The notes below the pieces were generated by a model. The model searched no databases. It was not told the origin of the DNA and saw only the letters and a list, made by a program, of their open reading frames with translations. Below are positions 6,347 through 8,300 of a stretch of DNA of 8,300 nt, one piece after another; the first letter of the stretch is position 1; the number at the start of each line of letters is the position of its first letter. The position numbers and the translations under genes are program-made. Source of the stretch: JACVRM01 sp046262315 (GTDB lineage Bacteria; Actinomycetota; Thermoleophilia; Gaiellales; Gaiellaceae); contig JBHEMZ010000117.1 of assembly GCA_046262315.1 (NCBI GenBank), positions 1-8,300 of the forward strand, read 5' to 3'.

Positions 6347-6476
6347 GGCGGAGGCGGGCTTGCCCGCCGCAGCCACACCGCGCGAAGTCGCGTGTGTCCT
6401 AGACGAATCCGCCGAAAGTCGTCATGCCGCGCGCAGCGCGGCGGACTTTCGGCGGCAAAGCGCGGCGGACTTGCGG
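6347..6476 (-). repeat. Structured dispersed repeat, copy 2 (modules A and B, with duplicated arm)
   Basis: The unit reads on the minus strand and starts seven bases after the stop of the 6483-7418 gene. Module A has a perfect twelve-pair outer stem, CCGCCGAAAGTC (6409-6420) with GACTTTCGGCGG (6444-6455). Its inner stem is GCCGCGC (6426-6432) with GCGCGGC (6436-6442). On the minus strand the internal loop is again C versus ATGAC. An extra copy of one arm lies at 6459-6476, matching 6435-6452 with one mismatch in 18. Module B (6347-6399) contains GGCGGGC/GCCCGCC (6353-6368). The whole 6156-6482 interval holds no convincing gene. Apart from the repeats, about 70 bases (6156-6227) remain, in which I see no clear promoter. 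Confidence 0.85.
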
Positions 6477-6482
6477 CTGCAG

Positions 6483-7418
6483 TCAGCGCTCGGCAGCGCA
6501 CACCTTGTCGCCTGCCAGCATGCTGGCGAACAGGCAGTTGAAGCTCGCGTCGGCGGTCGCCTCGTAGCGTCTGAGCCCCGGCCCCTCCCACTGGATCACG
6601 GGCGTCACGCCCGGGCCGATGACGGTGACGCGATGCCGCTCGCCGTTGCCGGCCGGACGGATCTCGCGGCTTGGATACCCAGGCGGCGGCCGGTCGGGCA
6701 CGAAGCTGAAGCAGAAGCCGCCGTTCGGATTGTGGGTGACCTTGGCGCCCGCCCGCTTCCAGCCGAGGCCCCAGACCGAGTTGAAGGTGTCGATGTAGAA
6801 GTAGCGCGCGTGCAAGTCGGCACGGGTGCTCGACGGCGTCCGGAAGCCGTAGACGGGCTCCCCGCGGTAGCGCAGCCGGCCGAAGAGGCCCTGCCACATG
6901 GCGTCGTAGGTCCAGTTCGGCGACACGTCTAGGTCAGCCAGCGGCCCCGTCCAGTGCGAGAGGTGGAGCTCGTACTTCATGTGCGCGGGTCGGAAGGCCG
7001 GGAAGCCGCGCAGGGGCTGGATCCGCTGCCAGCTCTGCAGCGCCCAGAACGAGCCGTCGGCGGCCTTGCAGCCGGCGACGAAGAAGACGAGCCTCGGCCC
7101 GTCGTAGGGCCGGCACGTGTTTTGGAACCCCTTCCAAACGAGGCGGCGGTACTTCCCCCAGCCGCCCGCGTTGTCGATGCGGAACTGCTCCTGCGGGATG
7201 GTTGGGTTGGGCCGCCGGGCGTTGAGCGCGCCCCAGGCGAGCACGTGTCGGATCTGTCCGTTCTCGCGCGTGTAGGTCACGAGCGCCTCGCCGCGGTCGT
7301 TCACGCGGAGCGAGGGGTCTCTCACGTTCCGGTCGGCGAGCGGCTGGCTGGCCGTGGCGGAGCCCGCGGCGAGAAGGGCGCCGAGCGCCGCCGCGCACAG
7401 CGTCGAACCTCTCCGCAT
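6483..7418 (-). CDS. Secreted protein of unknown function
   Basis: I do not recognise this protein. From ATG7418 it has 311 residues. A GTG one codon upstream is also possible, but AAAGG sits seven bases before the ATG, which favours it. The N-terminus is a typical signal peptide, with Arg-Arg, hydrophobic residues to about 19, and cleavage after SATA. The mature part is rich in Trp, Tyr and Arg and has five cysteines (numbered from the GTG: 103, 118, 237, 296, 308), which suits a disulfide-containing extracellular beta protein. Segments such as WKGFQNTCRPYDGPRL, HLSHWTGPLADL and YFYIDTFNSVWGLGWKRAG look well ordered and not low-complexity. The frame has strong GC bias at third positions and is clearly coding. 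Copy 2 of the structured repeat follows its stop closely and may form the 3' end of its transcript. Confidence 0.8.
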   Translation of the reverse strand: MRRGSTLCAAALGALLAAGSATASQPLADRNVRDPSLRVNDRGEALVTYTRENGQIRHVLAWGALNARRPNPTIPQEQFRIDNAGGWGKYRRLVWKGFQNTCRPYDGPRLVFFVAGCKAADGSFWALQSWQRIQPLRGFPAFRPAHMKYELHLSHWTGPLADLDVSPNWTYDAMWQGLFGRLRYRGEPVYGFRTPSSTRADLHARYFYIDTFNSVWGLGWKRAGAKVTHNPNGGFCFSFVPDRPPPGYPSREIRPAGNGERHRVTVIGPGVTPVIQWEGPGLRRYEATADASFNCLFASMLAGDKVCAAER

Positions 7419-7482
7419 CACGACACCTTTCCCGGGCTGACCAAGCCCCGATGGTAGTCGCGATCAGCCGGCTTTCGGCCTG

Positions 7483-8156
7483 TCAGCGCCGCTTGGCCGT
7501 GCTCTTCGAGCCCGTGCGTTTCGGGGTGCGCTTGGCGGCGCCTCGCCGCCGCGGTGCGGGTTTGCGTTCGCTCTGCGCCGCCTCGAGGCTCGCGCGCAGC
7601 GCCGCCATTAGGTCGGCCGGCTCCTCGGCCTCGGGCGCCTTCTCCACATGCACCTTCTCGCCCTTGCGCTTCTGCTTGATGATCTCGCAAAGCGCCTCGC
7701 GGTAGGTGTCCTCGTAGCGTTCCGGTTCCCACTTGCCGGCGAAGCGGTCGATCAGCTCGGTGGCCATCTCGAGTTCGCGAGAGTCGACCTTCGTTTTGCC
7801 CGGCGCGACGTCGTCCGTTGGCCGCACCTCGTCGGCGAAGTACATGCGCTCGAGTGTGATCACCCCGTCGCGGACGCGCAGCGCACCGAGGTGCTGGCGG
7901 TCGCGCATCACGAACTTGGTGACGCCGGCGAGCCCCGCTTTCCCGAGCGCGCGGGCGAGCAGCGCGTAGACGCGCTCGGCACCGTCCTGAGGGCCGAGGT
8001 AGTACGTCTTCTCGAAGAAGATCGGGTCAATCTCGTCGTAGGGGACGATTGCACGTAGTTGAAGTGCAGGTCGTGCTCCTTCGTGGCCGAGTACATGCGT
8101 ACGGGCACGTTGACCAGGCCGAACGAGATGGTGCCGCTCCAGAGCGCTCGAGGCAT
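7483..8156 (-). pseudogene. ku: DNA-end-binding protein Ku, broken by internal deletion and frame change
   Basis: Bacterial Ku binds double-strand ends and recruits ligase D in non-homologous end joining. ATG8156 opens a frame encoding MPRALWSGTISFGLVNVPVR then MYSATKEHDLHFNYV, an unmistakable Ku N-terminus. At about 8050 the Ku sequence continues in a different frame as IVPYDEIDPIFFEKTYYLGP and runs to the stop at 7483, through KFVMRDRQHLG, YFADEV and a Lys/Arg-rich tail typical of actinobacterial Ku. The roughly 60-70 residues that normally separate these two segments, including part of the beta-barrel and the KGYE region, are absent. Neither frame alone can give a working Ku: the N-terminal frame ends after about 82 residues, and the other frame's N-terminus is unrelated. 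Genuine decay or an assembly deletion are both possible. There is no clear ribosome binding site before ATG8156, and no ligD is in the window. Confidence 0.85.
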
Positions 8157-8171
8157 GAGGCTGTTGTCCCC

Positions 8172-8197
8172 GCAGGCCCGTGAGGCAAACCGCCTGC
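8172..8197. other. Inverted repeat in the Ku 5' region
   Basis: GCAGGC (8172-8177) and GCCTGC (8192-8197) are perfect inverted arms around a 14-base loop. A smaller AGGC/GCCT pair (8183-8186, 8192-8195) competes with them. The site lies between the Ku start and repeat copy 3. Its GCCTGCCCGCC end resembles the GCCCGCCTCCGCC end of module B, so it may be a decayed repeat fragment rather than a regulator. Confidence 0.35.
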
Positions 8198-8200
8198 CCG

Positions 8201-8300
8201 CCGCAAGTCCGGCGCGCTGCGCGCGCCATGACGACTTGCGGTTGGGTCGGGGAAGTCACACACCGCTGCGCGGGGTGGCTGCGGCGGGGGAAACCCCGCC
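8201..8300 (+). repeat. Structured dispersed repeat, copy 3 (cut by window end)
   Basis: Module A has outer stem CCGCAAGTC (8201-8209) with GACTTGCGG (8233-8241). The inner stem is GGCGCGC (8211-8217) with GCGCGCC (8221-8227) around TGC. The C and ATGAC internal loop is identical to copies 1 and 2. Module B follows with CCGC/GCGG around TGC, the GTGGCTGCG block (8276-8284), and a perfect GGCGGGG (8283-8289)/CCCCGCC (8294-8300) hairpin closed by GAAA. The element lies 44 bases upstream of the Ku start and points away from it, so here it cannot be a 3' end of Ku. Confidence 0.85.

Noticed and set aside
6156..6482. CRISPR array or tRNA genes in the repeat-rich gap
   Set aside because: The repeats are palindromic, unevenly spaced and of both module types, with no regular repeat-spacer pattern. 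No cloverleaf with a T-arm was found.
6280..6897. Minus-strand open frame running through the repeat copy
   Set aside because: The coding part belongs to the secreted protein in another frame, and the rest merely translates the structured repeat.
7434..7448. GGGCT/AGCCC inverted repeat between Ku and the secreted-protein gene
   Set aside because: The stem is only five pairs with no T-run and lies in a short gap that also holds the next gene's ribosome binding region. It is too weak to call a terminator.

Overview
The window is very GC-rich with strongly GC-biased third codon positions. Its gene types (IS481-type transposase tail, prokaryotic Ku with a Lys/Arg-rich tail, secreted CAP and cupredoxin proteins) fit an environmental high-GC actinobacterium. 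My best guess is the class Thermoleophilia (Gaiellales or Solirubrobacterales), but this is inference from style and remembered protein resemblance, not from a marker gene.

Layout: positions 3-107 hold the C-terminus of an IS481-family transposase. Its stop codon overlaps the ATG of the next plus-strand gene, a D-lactate dehydrogenase (cytochrome)-type flavoprotein (104-1579). After 36 bases comes a secreted protein with two cupredoxin domains (1616-2299). From 2300 to 2819 there is no intact gene. That stretch contains a structured repeat (2361-2475), a small two-helix membrane-protein gene that appears broken by two single-base frameshifts (2491-2695), and two strong hairpins (2701-2719 and 2757-2783) between the converging gene sets.

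The rest is transcribed from the minus strand. In transcription order it has a broken Ku gene (8156-7483), an unrecognised secreted protein (7418-6483), a 327-base gap filled with repeats (6482-6156), a secreted GH123/DUF4091-like glycoside hydrolase relative (6155-4275), a structured leader (4274-4152), and a secreted CAP/SCP protein with a fibronectin type III domain and a further C-terminal domain (4151-2820). Three of these four genes encode exported proteins, so the set looks like extracellular or cell-wall functions rather than one pathway. The first two plus-strand genes could form a redox pair, but only their spacing suggests it.

The most unusual content is a dispersed, structured intergenic element. 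Module A is a two-part hairpin with an invariant asymmetric internal loop (C on one side, ATGAC on the other). It occurs three times (2361-2402, 6409-6455 on the minus strand, 8201-8241), and base changes in both stems are compensated on the partner strand. Module B, a set of smaller hairpins around a conserved GTGGCTGCG block, follows each copy and also occurs once more in degraded form. The pattern indicates selection for, or mobilisation through, a folded RNA or DNA structure. Both broken genes in the window lie next to copies of this element.
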